Origin: Streptomyces sp. NBC_00273
Lineage (GTDB): Bacteria > Actinomycetota > Actinomycetes > Streptomycetales > Streptomycetaceae
Assembly: GCF_036178145.1 (NCBI RefSeq)
Contig: NZ_CP108067.1
Location: 2,480,001-2,544,000, forward strand
DNA length: 64,000 nt
Direction: 5' to 3'
The notes under the pieces are model-generated. The model worked only from the letters and a program-made list of their open reading frames with translations, was not told where the DNA came from and made no database searches. Shown here piece by piece: positions 17,449-26,054 of this stretch. Every line of letters starts with the position of its first letter. The stretch's first letter is position 1. The position numbers were made by a program, and so were the translations under genes.

Positions 17449-17961
17449 ATGCAGTTCGGACGCACGTACGAAGAGTTCGAGGTCGGGGCGGTCTACAAGC
17501 ACTGGCCCGGGAAGACGGTCACCGAGTACGACGACCACCTCTTCTGTCTGCTGACCATGAATCACCACCCGCTCCACATGGACAGCAATTACGCGGAGAA
17601 CACGACCGACTTCGGCAAGAACGTGGTCGTGGGCAACTACATCTACTCGCTGCTGCTCGGCATGTCCGTGCCGGACGTCTCCGGGAAGGCCATCGCCAAC
17701 CTGGAGATCGAGTCCCTGCGGCACGTGGCGCCGACCTTCCACGGCGACACCATCTACGGCGAGACCACGGTCCTCGACAAGACCCCGTCGAAGTCGAAGA
17801 ACGACCGCGGGATCGTCTACGTGGAGACCAAGGGCTACAAGCAGGACGGCACCCTCGTCTGCGTCTTCCGGCGCAAGGTGATGGTCCCGACCGAGACGTA
17901 CATCAAGGAGCGCGGCGGCGAGCAGCCCGGCCGCCCCACGCTGAAGGAACAGGGGAAGTAG
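17449..17961 (+). CDS. mch: mesaconyl-CoA hydratase-like MaoC domain protein
   Basis: Hot-dog-fold hydratase of the MaoC family, expected to hydrate mesaconyl-CoA to beta-methylmalyl-CoA, the step between the dehydrogenase and the lyase encoded on either side. The protein is 170 residues, one hot-dog domain, half the size of the proteobacterial two-domain Mch. The catalytic Asp-His pair region is visible in NHHPLHMDSNYAE, followed by VVVGNYIYSLLLGM. Start is ATG 17449, 5 nt after the mcl stop, with GGAGG inside the end of mcl. Role in this pathway rests mainly on context. Confidence 0.87.
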   Translation: MQFGRTYEEFEVGAVYKHWPGKTVTEYDDHLFCLLTMNHHPLHMDSNYAENTTDFGKNVVVGNYIYSLLLGMSVPDVSGKAIANLEIESLRHVAPTFHGDTIYGETTVLDKTPSKSKNDRGIVYVETKGYKQDGTLVCVFRRKVMVPTETYIKERGGEQPGRPTLKEQGK

Positions 17962-17963
17962 CC

Positions 17964-19169
17964 ATGGCCCGACTCGCCCAGACCGCCGGGCTGACCGACG
18001 TCCAGCGGGAGATCCTCAAGACCGTCCGGGAGTTCGTCGACAAGGAGATCATTCCGGTCGCGACCGAGCTCGAACACCGTGACGAGTACCCGCAGCAGAT
18101 CGTCGACGGCCTCAAGGAACTCGGCCTCTTCGGCCTGATGATCCCGGAGGAGTACGGCGGCCTGGGTGAGTCGCTCCTCACCTACGCCCTGTGCGTCGAG
18201 GAGATCGCCCGTGGCTGGATGTCCGTCTCGGGCATCATCAACACCCACTTCATCGTGGCGTACATGCTCAAGCAGCACGGCACGCAGGAGCAGAAGGACC
18301 ACTTCCTCCCGCGCATGGCCCTGGGCGAGGTGCGCGGCGCGTTCTCGATGTCCGAGCCGGCGCTGGGCTCCGACGTGTCGGCCATCACGTCCAAGGCGGT
18401 GAAGGACGGCGACGAGTACGTCCTGAACGGCCAGAAGATGTGGCTGACGAACGGCGGCAGCTCCACCCTGGTGGCCGTTCTCGTCCGGAGTGACGAAGGA
18501 CACCCCGAGGGCACCGCGCCCCACAAGTCGATGACGACCTTCCTCGTCGAGAAGGAGCCCGGCTTCGGTGAGGTCCGCCCCGGCCTGACCATCCCCGGCA
18601 AGATCGACAAGATGGGCTACAAGGGCGTCGACACGACCGAGCTCATCATGGACGGACTGCGCATTCCGGCCAATCGGGTACTCGGCGGTCAGACGGGCCG
18701 AGGGTTTTACCAAATGATGGACGGGGTCGAGGTCGGCCGCGTGAACGTGGCGGCGCGTGGCTGTGGCGTCGCTCAGCGTGCCTTCGAGCTGGGCGTCTCC
18801 TATGCCCAACAACGTCACACTTTCGGCAAGCCGATCGCCCAGCACCAGGCGATTCAGTTCAAGCTGGCCGAGATGGCTACCAAGGTCGAAGCCGCCCATG
18901 CGATGATGGTCAATGCAGCACGCAAAAAGGACTCTGGGGAACGAAACGACCTCGAAGCAGGGATGGCGAAGTACCTCGCCTCCGAATACTGCAAGGAGGT
19001 CGTCGAGGACGCCTTCCGCATCCACGGTGGATACGGATTCTCGAAGGAGTACGAGATCGAGCGCCTCTACCGGGAGGCCCCGATGCTGCTGATCGGTGAA
19101 GGTACCGCCGAGATCCAGAAAATGATCATCGGGCGACGCCTGCTCGAGGAGTACCGGCTTCAGGGCTGA
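17964..19169 (+). CDS. mcd: methylsuccinyl-CoA dehydrogenase (acyl-CoA dehydrogenase family)
   Basis: FAD-dependent dehydrogenase oxidising (2S)-methylsuccinyl-CoA to mesaconyl-CoA. It has all the acyl-CoA dehydrogenase parts: the FAD/substrate segment AFSMSEPALGSDVSA, the WLTNGG stretch, RTxFG-like QRHTFGKPIAQHQ, and the catalytic base Glu379 in IGEGTAEIQ. At 401 residues it lacks the long N-terminal extension of Rhodobacter Mcd and resembles ordinary short-chain enzymes, so the substrate is assigned from the operon. The ATG is 2 nt after the mch stop. Codon choice loosens in the second half (18640-18960 uses TTT, CAA, AAT, AAA), unlike its neighbours. A weak hairpin with TTTT follows the stop. 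Confidence 0.9.
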   Translation: MARLAQTAGLTDVQREILKTVREFVDKEIIPVATELEHRDEYPQQIVDGLKELGLFGLMIPEEYGGLGESLLTYALCVEEIARGWMSVSGIINTHFIVAYMLKQHGTQEQKDHFLPRMALGEVRGAFSMSEPALGSDVSAITSKAVKDGDEYVLNGQKMWLTNGGSSTLVAVLVRSDEGHPEGTAPHKSMTTFLVEKEPGFGEVRPGLTIPGKIDKMGYKGVDTTELIMDGLRIPANRVLGGQTGRGFYQMMDGVEVGRVNVAARGCGVAQRAFELGVSYAQQRHTFGKPIAQHQAIQFKLAEMATKVEAAHAMMVNAARKKDSGERNDLEAGMAKYLASEYCKEVVEDAFRIHGGYGFSKEYEIERLYREAPMLLIGEGTAEIQKMIIGRRLLEEYRLQG

Positions 19170-19258
19170 AAGTCCCTTTTGCAGCGAATCATCCATGGGT
19201 TCGTTGCGAAAGGATCACTGGCAGTGACTGGCTGACGGTCATCGACTCGGCTTCTGGC

Positions 19259-19289
19259 TTGCCCAGTTGTTGCGCGCAACCGATAGCAT
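19259..19289 (+). promoter_or_regulatory. psd promoter with a perfect palindrome in the spacer
   Basis: TTGCCC (19259-19264) and TAGCAT (19284-19289) form a plausible promoter with a 19-bp spacer. The spacer contains the perfect 12-bp palindrome GTTGCGCGCAAC (19269-19280), a good operator candidate. Predicted leader to the psd ATG is about 60 nt. Confidence 0.45.
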
Positions 19290-19355
19290 TCCAGTAAAGC
19301 CGCCGTCCCGTCCCCCCGTTTGCGGCGCGGCAATCACCCGCTACGAAGGTCATCC

Positions 19356-20012
19356 ATGCCCCACAGCCAAACCTCTGCACCTCGCGACAGCCTCCTTGGC
19401 GTACGCCTCGCGCGCGGAGCATCGCCGTGGCTTCTGCCGACCGTCGCCACCGCGGCGCTCAGCCTCACCCGGGCCCGCAAGTCCGGACGCTGGGCCGCGG
19501 CGGCCGTGCCCGCCACCGCGCTCGCCGCGGGCATGCTGTGGTTCTTCCGCGACCCCGAGCGTGAGATCGCTCAGGGCCGTGTCATCTCGCCCGCCGACGG
19601 TGTGGTGCAGAGCATCATGCCGTGGAAGGACGGACGGACCCGGGTCGCGATCTTCATGAGCCCGCTGAACGTCCACGTCAACCGTGCGCCCCTCGCGGGC
19701 ACGGTGACGTCCGTGGAGCACATCCCCGGCGGATTCGTCCCGGCGTTCAACAAGGAGAGCGAGAACAACGAGCGCGTCGTCTGGCACTTCGACACCGAAC
19801 TCGGTGACATCGAGATGGTGCAGATCGCCGGCGCCGTCGCCCGTCGCATCGTCCCGTACCTGCCGGCCGGAACCAAGGTGGAGCAGGGCGAACGCATCGG
19901 TCTGATCCGCTTCGGCTCCCGCGTCGACATCTACCTCCCCGAGGGCGTCGAAGTCGCGGTCGAGGTCGGTCAGGCCACCACCGCGGGGGTGACACGAATT
20001 GACCGTGACTGA
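19356..20012 (+). CDS. psd: phosphatidylserine decarboxylase, short form
   Basis: Pyruvoyl-dependent enzyme converting phosphatidylserine to phosphatidylethanolamine at the membrane. The 218-residue protein is the short form without the large N-terminal extension. Hydrophobic segments span about residues 25-37 and 48-63. Core motifs are FFRDPER, SPADGVV and MSPLNVHVNR. The self-cleavage motif is Phe186-Gly187-Ser188 in IRFGSR, so Ser188 should become the pyruvoyl group of the alpha chain. Its stop overlaps the start of pssA, consistent with coupled synthesis of the two consecutive enzymes. Confidence 0.95.
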   Translation: MPHSQTSAPRDSLLGVRLARGASPWLLPTVATAALSLTRARKSGRWAAAAVPATALAAGMLWFFRDPEREIAQGRVISPADGVVQSIMPWKDGRTRVAIFMSPLNVHVNRAPLAGTVTSVEHIPGGFVPAFNKESENNERVVWHFDTELGDIEMVQIAGAVARRIVPYLPAGTKVEQGERIGLIRFGSRVDIYLPEGVEVAVEVGQATTAGVTRIDRD

Positions 20013-20859
20013 CCCTGAGACTCCGGCCGCGGGCTGGGTTCCCGAGCCCGCCGAGGAGGAGTCCGCCGAGGACGACATGCCGCTCTCGCTGCGGCTGTCG
20101 ATAGCGGACACCCTCACTCTCGGTAACGCGACGTGCGGATTCATGGCGGTGTACTTCACCACCACCGGAATCCTCATTCCGCACCTCACCGGCAGCGGCG
20201 AATCGGGCATGGCCCGTAACAGCGCCGCGACGGCAGTGATACTGATGCTGCTCGCCGCGGTCTTCGACCTCTTCGACGGCATCGTGGCCCGCAAGCTGCG
20301 CAGCTCGCCGATGGGTGCCGAGCTGGACAACCTGTCCGACCTGATCAGCTTCGGCCTCGCGCCGGCCTACTTCGTGCTCGTCTACGGCATGGTCGCCGTC
20401 GACGCGCACCAGAAGATGTCGGCGCTGGCCGCGATCGTGGTGCTGCTCGCCGTGGTGCTCAGACTGGCGAGATTCAGCTGCGTGACGATGAAGGACGGCA
20501 TGTTCCAGGGCATGCCGAGCCCCTTCGGCGCGCTCACGGTCGTTTCGATCGTGCTGCTGGAGCTGCCGTTCGTCCCGACGCTGCTGGCGATCATCGGGGT
20601 GGCCTGGCTGATGGTGAGCCGGGTCGAGTACCCCAAGCCGCGGGGCGTCCTCGCGGTGGCGATGCTCTGCTGGATCATCAGCGCGATGGGGCTGCTGGCG
20701 GCCTGGGCGTTCGACGCCCCGGGCGGTCAGCTGCTGCTCCAGACCGGCTGCGCCCTGCAGATCGCCATGGCGGCGACCATTCCGCTGTTCGCGACGACCC
20801 GGAAGGCCAACACCTTCCGGCACAACCGTCGCGAGGCCCGCGCCACGACGCTGCGCTAG
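19999..20859 (+). CDS. pssA: CDP-diacylglycerol-serine O-phosphatidyltransferase
   Basis: Integral membrane enzyme making phosphatidylserine from CDP-diacylglycerol and serine, the substrate of the Psd enzyme encoded just upstream. The CDP-alcohol phosphotransferase signature is clear around residues 90-115: DLFDGIVAR followed by GAELDNLSD, supplying the metal-binding Asp residues. Several hydrophobic helices follow, and an acidic N-terminal tail (EPAEEESAEDD) is probably cytosolic. Start is TTG 19999 or GTG 20005; both overlap psd. A perfect 18-bp hairpin follows the stop. Confidence 0.94.
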   Translation: MTVTDPETPAAGWVPEPAEEESAEDDMPLSLRLSIADTLTLGNATCGFMAVYFTTTGILIPHLTGSGESGMARNSAATAVILMLLAAVFDLFDGIVARKLRSSPMGAELDNLSDLISFGLAPAYFVLVYGMVAVDAHQKMSALAAIVVLLAVVLRLARFSCVTMKDGMFQGMPSPFGALTVVSIVLLELPFVPTLLAIIGVAWLMVSRVEYPKPRGVLAVAMLCWIISAMGLLAAWAFDAPGGQLLLQTGCALQIAMAATIPLFATTRKANTFRHNRREARATTLR

Positions 20860-20868
20860 CCGTACCTC

Positions 20869-20907
20869 AGAAGGCCCCCGGATGCCGATGGCATCCGGGG
20901 GCCTTCT
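20869..20907 (+). terminator. perfect 18-bp hairpin after pssA
   Basis: AGAAGGCCCCCGGATGCC (20869-20886) and its exact complement at 20890-20907 are separated only by GAT. There is no U-tract, as is usual for streptomycete hairpin terminators. It probably ends the psd-pssA transcript. Confidence 0.85.
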
Positions 20908-21165
20908 GCCGTTCCCGGGGGCCGTACCCGTCCGGGCGCACCCGAAAGCCGGGGTCCGAACCGAAGACCAGGGCCCGTTCCCGAAGGCCGGAGCCCGTGC
21001 CGAGGCCGGGTGCCCTGCCCGAAGACCGACGCCCGTGGCGAGGGACGGGCGGTCGTGCTCGCACTCCCGGAGTCGGCCGGACCCATGCCGAGCGCCCCGC
21101 CGGGGGATAGCCTTGATGTCGGAAAACTGCCAGCCCGCCGTAACCGGAACCCCGAAGCTGGACGC
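20908..21165. repeat. degenerate short repeats upstream of the ada-alkA gene
   Basis: About 140 bp (20930-21045) consist of imperfect units of roughly 18-20 bp built on CCCGAAG..CCGG.GCCCGT, at least four copies. No reading frame here looks genuine. The promoter of the downstream repair gene probably lies in the less GC-rich end near 21105-21145 (GATAGCCTTGATG region). Confidence 0.4.
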
Positions 21166-22650
21166 ATGCACACCGACACCGAGCGCTGCGTAAGGGCCGT
21201 GCAGTCGAAGGACGCCCGCTTCGACGGCTGGTTCTTCACCGCCGTCCTGACCACCCGGATCTACTGCAGGCCCAGCTGCCCCGCGGTACCGCCGAAGGTC
21301 GAGAACATGACCTTCCTGCCCAGCGCGGCCGCCTGCCAGCAGGCCGGGTTCCGCGCCTGCAAGCGGTGCCGGCCCGATACGAGCCCCGGTTCGCCCGAGT
21401 GGAACGCCCGGGCCGACGCCGTCGCACGCGCGATGCGGCTGATCCAGGACGGCGTGGTGGACCGGGAGGGGGTGCCGGGCCTGGCCACCCGGCTGGGCTA
21501 CTCCACCCGCCAGGTGGAGCGGCAGCTGAACGCCGAGCTCGGCGCCGGTCCGCTGGCCCTGGCCCGGGCCCAGCGCGCCCAGACCGCCCGGCTGCTCATC
21601 GAGACCTCCGAGCTCCCGATGGGTGACGTGGCCTTCGCCGCCGGGTTCTCCTCCATCCGGACCTTCAACGACACGGTCCGCGAGGTCTTCGCCCTGTCCC
21701 CGAGCGAGCTGCGGGAACGGGCCGTCAAGGCCGGCCGCAGTAGGAACGCCCCGCCCCGGATCCCGGGGACGATCAGCCTGCGGCTGCCGTTCCGGGCCCC
21801 GCTGAACCCCGACAACCTCTTCGGGCACCTGGCCGCGACCGCCGTCCCCGGGGTCGAGGAGTGGCGCGACGGCGCCTACCGGCGCACCCTGCGCCTGCCC
21901 TACGGCACCGGGGTCGTCGCCCTGACCCCGCAGCCCGACCACATCGGCTGCCGGCTCGCCCTGACCGACCTGCGCGACCTCACCATCGCCATCAGCCGCT
22001 GCCGCTGGATGCTCGACCTGGACGCCGACCCCGAGGCGGTCGACGAGCAGCTGCGCTCCGATCCGCTGCTGGCCCCGCTCGTGGACAAGGCTCCCGGGCG
22101 CCGGGTACCCCGTACGGTCGACGCGCCGGAGTTCGCCGTACGGGCGGTGCTGGGCCAGCAGGTCTCGACCGCGGCGGCGCGCACGCACGCGGCCCGGCTG
22201 GTCACCGCGCACGGGGAGCCGATCGAGGACCCGCTGGGCGGGCTGACCCACCTCTTCCCCTCCCCGCAGGCGCTCGCCGGGCTGGACCCGGAGGCGCTGG
22301 CCCTGCCGCGCAGCCGGCGCGCCACGCTGACCACCCTGGTCGCGGCGCTCGCCGACGACTCGCTGGCGCTCGGCTTCGACAGTGACTGGGAGGCGGCGCG
22401 GGCCCAGCTGACGGCGCTGCCCGGCTTCGGCCCGTGGACCACCGAAGTGATCGCGATGCGGGCCCTCGGCGACCCGGACGCCTTCCTGCCGTCCGATCTG
22501 GGGATCCGGCGGGCGGCGCAGGGGCTCGGGCTGCCGTCCACCCCCTCGGCGCTCACCGCGCGGGCGGCCGCATGGCGGCCCTGGCGCGCGTACGCCGTCC
22601 AGTACCTGTGGGCCACCGAGGCCCACCCCATCAACCACCTGCCCGTCTGA
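21166..22650 (+). CDS. Ada-AlkA fusion: methylphosphotriester sensor, AraC domain and 3-methyladenine DNA glycosylase
   Basis: Alkylation-repair protein of 494 residues combining three parts. The N-terminal Ada domain has four zinc cysteines, Cys34, Cys38, Cys65 and Cys68, with exactly the spacing of E. coli Ada (38/42/69/72), so Cys34 would accept methyl groups from phosphotriesters. An AraC-type helix-turn-helix follows (about 80-180). The C-terminal AlkA part has the helix-hairpin-helix LPGFGPWTTEVIAMRALG and the catalytic Asp in FLPSDLGIRRA. It should both sense DNA methylation and excise methylated bases. The start ATG 21166 directly precedes the Ada domain. ogt follows 12 bp downstream. 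Confidence 0.94.
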   Translation: MHTDTERCVRAVQSKDARFDGWFFTAVLTTRIYCRPSCPAVPPKVENMTFLPSAAACQQAGFRACKRCRPDTSPGSPEWNARADAVARAMRLIQDGVVDREGVPGLATRLGYSTRQVERQLNAELGAGPLALARAQRAQTARLLIETSELPMGDVAFAAGFSSIRTFNDTVREVFALSPSELRERAVKAGRSRNAPPRIPGTISLRLPFRAPLNPDNLFGHLAATAVPGVEEWRDGAYRRTLRLPYGTGVVALTPQPDHIGCRLALTDLRDLTIAISRCRWMLDLDADPEAVDEQLRSDPLLAPLVDKAPGRRVPRTVDAPEFAVRAVLGQQVSTAAARTHAARLVTAHGEPIEDPLGGLTHLFPSPQALAGLDPEALALPRSRRATLTTLVAALADDSLALGFDSDWEAARAQLTALPGFGPWTTEVIAMRALGDPDAFLPSDLGIRRAAQGLGLPSTPSALTARAAAWRPWRAYAVQYLWATEAHPINHLPV

Positions 22651-22662
22651 GGAGCACCAGCG

Positions 22663-23172
22663 ATGCGATCCACCACGAACAGCGCGAAGACGCACACCGT
22701 CGTCGAAAGCCCCTACGGCCCGCTGACCCTGGTCGCCACGGACGGCGTCCTCAGCGGCCTCTACATGACCGGGCAGCGCCACCGGCCGGCCGAGGAGTCC
22801 TTCGGGGAGCGGGTGGCCGCCGCCGAGGAGCCCTTCCCCGAAGTGGCGCGCCAGCTGACCGCGTACTTCGCCGGCGAGCTCACCGAGTTCGACCTCCCGC
22901 TGCGTCTGGAGGGCACCGATTTCCAGCGCAGCGTCTGGGACCAGCTCGTGCGGATCCCGTACGGCGAGACGTGGTCGTACGGGCAGCTCGCGGCCAAGCT
23001 GGGCAAGCCCAACGCCTCGCGCGCGGTGGGCCTGGCGAACGGGAAGAACCCGGTCGGCATCATCGTGCCCTGCCACCGGGTGATCGGCGCGTCGGGCGGG
23101 ATGACCGGCTACGGCGGCGGGCTCGACCGCAAGGTCCGACTGCTGGCCTTCGAGTCCGGAGAGCAGGCCTGA
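22663..23172 (+). CDS. ogt: methylated-DNA-protein cysteine S-methyltransferase
   Basis: Suicide repair enzyme removing methyl groups from O6-methylguanine onto its own cysteine. The active site IVPCHRVIG holds Cys137. The DNA-binding helix-turn-helix region (WSYGQLAAKLGKPNASRAVG) and the Asn hinge just before the active site are present. Length 169 is normal. GGAGCACCAGCG precedes the ATG, 12 nt after the upstream stop, so it is co-expressed with the Ada-AlkA protein and completes an adaptive-response pair. Confidence 0.95.
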   Translation: MRSTTNSAKTHTVVESPYGPLTLVATDGVLSGLYMTGQRHRPAEESFGERVAAAEEPFPEVARQLTAYFAGELTEFDLPLRLEGTDFQRSVWDQLVRIPYGETWSYGQLAAKLGKPNASRAVGLANGKNPVGIIVPCHRVIGASGGMTGYGGGLDRKVRLLAFESGEQA

Positions 23173-23286
23173 CGTCCTGTCCTGAAAGTCGGCCCCGGAG
23201 GCCGGTCCGCCCCTGCCCCATTCCGAAATGCGGAGTTTTTGAAGCGGTTGTATGAATGGAATACCGCTACATGATCGGAGTCGGGC

Positions 23287-23673
23287 ATGGACGACTATCC
23301 GCTTCTCAACATCTTCTGGACGATGCTGTACCTGTTCCTGTGGATCATGTGGTTCTTCCTGCTCTTCAAGGTCATCACGGACATCTTCCGTGACCACAGC
23401 CTCAGCGGCTGGGGGAAGGCGGGATGGCTGATCTTCGTACTCCTGGTGCCCTTCCTGGGCGTGTTCGTCTACCTCATCGCCCGGGGCAAGAGCATGGGCG
23501 AGCGCGACCTGAAGCAGGTCCAGGAGAACGAGGCCGCCTTCCGGGACTACGTCCAGAAGACGGCGGGCTCCGGCGGCAGCGCGGACGAGCTGCACAAGCT
23601 CTCGGCCCTCAAGGACAAGGGCGACATCACGCAGGAGGAGTTCGACCGCGCCAAGGCCAAGCTCCTGGCCTGA
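23287..23673 (+). CDS. small membrane protein with PLDc_N-like helices and SHOCT domain
   Basis: A 128-residue protein with two membrane segments (about 7-32, rich in Phe/Leu/Trp, and 44-62, WLIFVLLVPFLGVFVYLIA) followed by a soluble tail. The first part resembles the N-terminal hairpin of phospholipase D-like/cardiolipin synthase proteins; the last 28 residues (LHKLSALKDKGDITQEEFDRAK) are a SHOCT motif, a short oligomerisation domain. No enzymatic residues. GGAG lies 6 nt before the ATG. Function unknown; such proteins are common in streptomycetes and are thought to act at the membrane. Confidence 0.85.
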   Translation: MDDYPLLNIFWTMLYLFLWIMWFFLLFKVITDIFRDHSLSGWGKAGWLIFVLLVPFLGVFVYLIARGKSMGERDLKQVQENEAAFRDYVQKTAGSGGSADELHKLSALKDKGDITQEEFDRAKAKLLA

Positions 23674-23683
23674 CCCGGTCGGG

Positions 23684-24112
23684 TCAGACGACGAGGAGCG
23701 GAACGAGCAGCGCGAAGGCGGCTCCGGCCTCCACTGCGTAGTTGTAGAGCGAGGGGTGCTGGACCGGGGCGGCGAGCAGGACGACGCTCTGCTGGGCGGT
23801 GGCGGCCGCCACCCAGTCGGGGTCGGCGCCGAGGTTGCCCTGGTACCAGCCCTCGCAGGATCCGGGACCGGTGACGGCGAGGAGGTCGTCCTCGCGGCGG
23901 TAGAAGGCCTGCCAGTCGGCGGCCGGGACGGACCAGCCCTCGAAGTCGGTGAACTGCGCCCAGCCGCCCTCGCGTATCGCGGTGTCGAAGAGCCAGACCG
24001 GGGTCCCGTCCGGAGTGACTTCACCACCGGCCTGCTGGTCGGTGGTGAAGTGCACCATGGGAAGGGCGTCGGGCCCGTCGGCGGTGCTGGGCCAGGCGTA
24101 CATCGTGATCAT
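23684..24112 (-). CDS. hypothetical protein
   Basis: A 142-residue acidic protein that I do not recognise. It is rich in Trp and Asp, with no membrane helix until a hydrophobic C-terminal stretch (AGAAFALLVPLLVV) that could be a weak tail anchor or a buried strand. It begins MITMYAWPSTADG. It lies 48 bp downstream of the Nudix gene on the same strand, so the two may be co-transcribed, and it converges with the SHOCT gene. High GC at third positions supports coding. Confidence 0.65.
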   Translation of the reverse strand: MITMYAWPSTADGPDALPMVHFTTDQQAGGEVTPDGTPVWLFDTAIREGGWAQFTDFEGWSVPAADWQAFYRREDDLLAVTGPGSCEGWYQGNLGADPDWVAAATAQQSVVLLAAPVQHPSLYNYAVEAGAAFALLVPLLVV

Positions 24113-24160
24113 CTTCTGATTCTGTCCTGGTCGAGGTAAGTCCGGTGTTACGGAGCGCCG

Positions 24161-24661
24161 TCACGAGGTGACCGGGCGCCGGCCGTTCTCCAGTTCCGCC
24201 GTCCCCTCGCCCGACTGCACGATCCGGTACGCCTCTTGGACGCGCAGTCCGAGCGATTGGGGCAGGAGGACGGTGAGTTCGGCGGGCTCGACCAGCCGCC
24301 AGGAGATCAGCTCCTCCTCCTGCAGCGTGACGGAGGCGAGCTGGGCCCCGTCGAGCACGCCGCCGTCGTAGACGTAAGCGACCAGCGGCGGGCGGCCGGC
24401 GCCCAGCACCCAGTCGACGACCAGCAGACGACCGAGGGGGAGGTCGAGGCCGATCTCCTCGGCGCTCTCGCGCCGGGCCGCGGTGCGCGGCGACTCGTCC
24501 TGGTCCGACTCGACGGTGCCGCCCGGCAGCGCCCAACCCTCACGGTAGTTGGGCTCGACGAGCAGGACCCGACCCTCGGCGTCCCGGTAGAGGGCGGCCG
24601 CGCCGGCCAGCACCCGGGGCAGGCTCGCGATGTACGTGGCGTAGTCATCTGCGGTGGTCAC
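24161..24661 (-). CDS. Nudix hydrolase
   Basis: Hydrolase of nucleoside diphosphates linked to other moieties. The Nudix box is recognisable in GGTVESDQDES followed by RRESAEEIGLDL (REXXEEXG core, the Mg-binding Glu residues). Compared with the consensus, two extra residues appear between the Gly and the first Glu. Length 166, one domain. Start is GTG 24661. Substrate cannot be predicted. It lies upstream of an unknown gene on the same strand and divergent from the glycosyltransferase, leaving a 289-bp gap that includes an unusually AT-rich stretch near 24748-24775. Confidence 0.86.
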   Translation of the reverse strand: MTTADDYATYIASLPRVLAGAAALYRDAEGRVLLVEPNYREGWALPGGTVESDQDESPRTAARRESAEEIGLDLPLGRLLVVDWVLGAGRPPLVAYVYDGGVLDGAQLASVTLQEEELISWRLVEPAELTVLLPQSLGLRVQEAYRIVQSGEGTAELENGRRPVTS

Positions 24662-24950
24662 GCCGCCACCCTAATTCCTCCGTGAGGACCGCGGTGGTGC
24701 CGGGTGGCACGGGGTGTTCGGTCCGCTCGGGTACCACGGACGCCCCCGTGACGATTGTCCTACTGATGATATTGTTGCCGCTCGCCCGGGTCACTCGCTT
24801 CCGCCCTGTGGCACCAAGGGCTCCGGTAGCTGGTGCGCCTCCGCGTCGTCGGCCTGGTGGTCCACTGCCGACGTCCTGCTCTCGGCAGGTCAGATCGTCA
24901 GGCACCCGCCGGCGGTCTTCCGCACTCGGAGATTGAAGACAAGCCCCTCC

Positions 24951-25970
24951 ATGCAGAACGCAGCAGCCCCGGCACGCGACGCAGCCGACCGGCCGGCACC
25001 CGTGCTGTCCGTCGTCATCCCGATCTACAACGAGCAGGAGGCCCTGCCCCTGACCGTGGCGCGCCTGCGCCCGATCTTGGACGGCATGGGGATCAGCTAC
25101 GAGGTCGTCGGCATCGACGACGGTAGCACCGACGCCACTCCGATGATCATGCAGAAGATCCGCCAGGAGTGGCCCGAGCTGCGCATCGTGCGCTTCGCAC
25201 GCAACTCCGGACACCAGGCCGCGCTGACCGCCGGCATCCATCGGGCCTACGGCGAGTACGTCGTGAGCATCGACGCCGATCTCCAGGACCCGCCGGAGAA
25301 GATCGTCGAGATGTACGAGCTGGCCCGCGAGAAGAACCTGGACATCGTCTACGGCGTCCGCGGCGACCGCGGCACCGACACCTTCTTCAAGCGGCGCACG
25401 GCCGGCGTCTACTACTGGCTGATGCGCAAGCTCGTCGGCAAGAACATGCCCAACCAGGCCGGCGACTTCCGTCTGCTCAGCCGGGCCGCCGTCGACGCGC
25501 TCAAGTCCCTGCCCGAGCACCAGCCGGTCTACCGACTGCTCGTGCCGTGGCTCGGCTTCAGCAGCGGCGAGGTCGTCTACGTCCGCGAGGAGCGGGTCGC
25601 CGGCAGCACCCACTACCCGCTGTCCAAGATGGTCCGCCTGGCCCTCGACAGCATCACCAACTTCTCCGCCAGCCCGCTGCGGCTCGCCACCTGGCTCGGC
25701 CTGCTGAGCTTCCTCGTCTGCTTCTGCCTGGCGATCTACACCACGCTCCAGTACGCGTTCGGCTCGACCGTGCCCGGCTGGTCGTCGCTGTTCATCGGCA
25801 TGCTCTTCATCGGCGGCGTCCAGCTCATCTGCGTGGGCCTGCTCGGCGAGTACATAGGCCGGATCTACTCGGCCGTCCAGGCCCGTCCCGCCTACTTCGT
25901 CGGCTACGACTCCGCCGAGGACTCCGCGGCCGCCGGCCGCGACCAGCGGGTCTCCGAGTACGCGGCCTGA
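24951..25970 (+). CDS. family 2 glycosyltransferase, polyprenyl-phosphate sugar synthase type
   Basis: Membrane-bound GT2 enzyme of the DPM/GtrB type, which transfers a sugar from a nucleotide donor to polyprenyl phosphate at the cytosolic face. The GT-A domain shows VVIPIYNEQEALP, DDGSTD and the metal-binding SIDADLQDPPE motif. Two membrane helices follow at about 248-273 and 283-309. Length 339 is typical. Start is ATG 24951 (MQNAAAPARD). It lies 84 bp upstream of a large polytopic protein, probably its partner using the lipid-linked sugar outside the membrane. Confidence 0.92.
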   Translation: MQNAAAPARDAADRPAPVLSVVIPIYNEQEALPLTVARLRPILDGMGISYEVVGIDDGSTDATPMIMQKIRQEWPELRIVRFARNSGHQAALTAGIHRAYGEYVVSIDADLQDPPEKIVEMYELAREKNLDIVYGVRGDRGTDTFFKRRTAGVYYWLMRKLVGKNMPNQAGDFRLLSRAAVDALKSLPEHQPVYRLLVPWLGFSSGEVVYVREERVAGSTHYPLSKMVRLALDSITNFSASPLRLATWLGLLSFLVCFCLAIYTTLQYAFGSTVPGWSSLFIGMLFIGGVQLICVGLLGEYIGRIYSAVQARPAYFVGYDSAEDSAAAGRDQRVSEYAA

Positions 25971-26054
25971 TCCCTGGCGCCCCGGTCCGGGGCGCTCCCG
26001 GCCGCCCCGGACCGGGGCGGCCGACGCATAGCAGGTAGGGAAGAAACAAAAGAC

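Noticed and set aside
19747..24027. A 1,426-codon antisense open frame across psd, pssA, ada-alkA and ogt
   Set aside because: It runs opposite to several well-supported genes and has low-complexity Arg/Gly/Pro composition typical of antisense frames in high-GC DNA.
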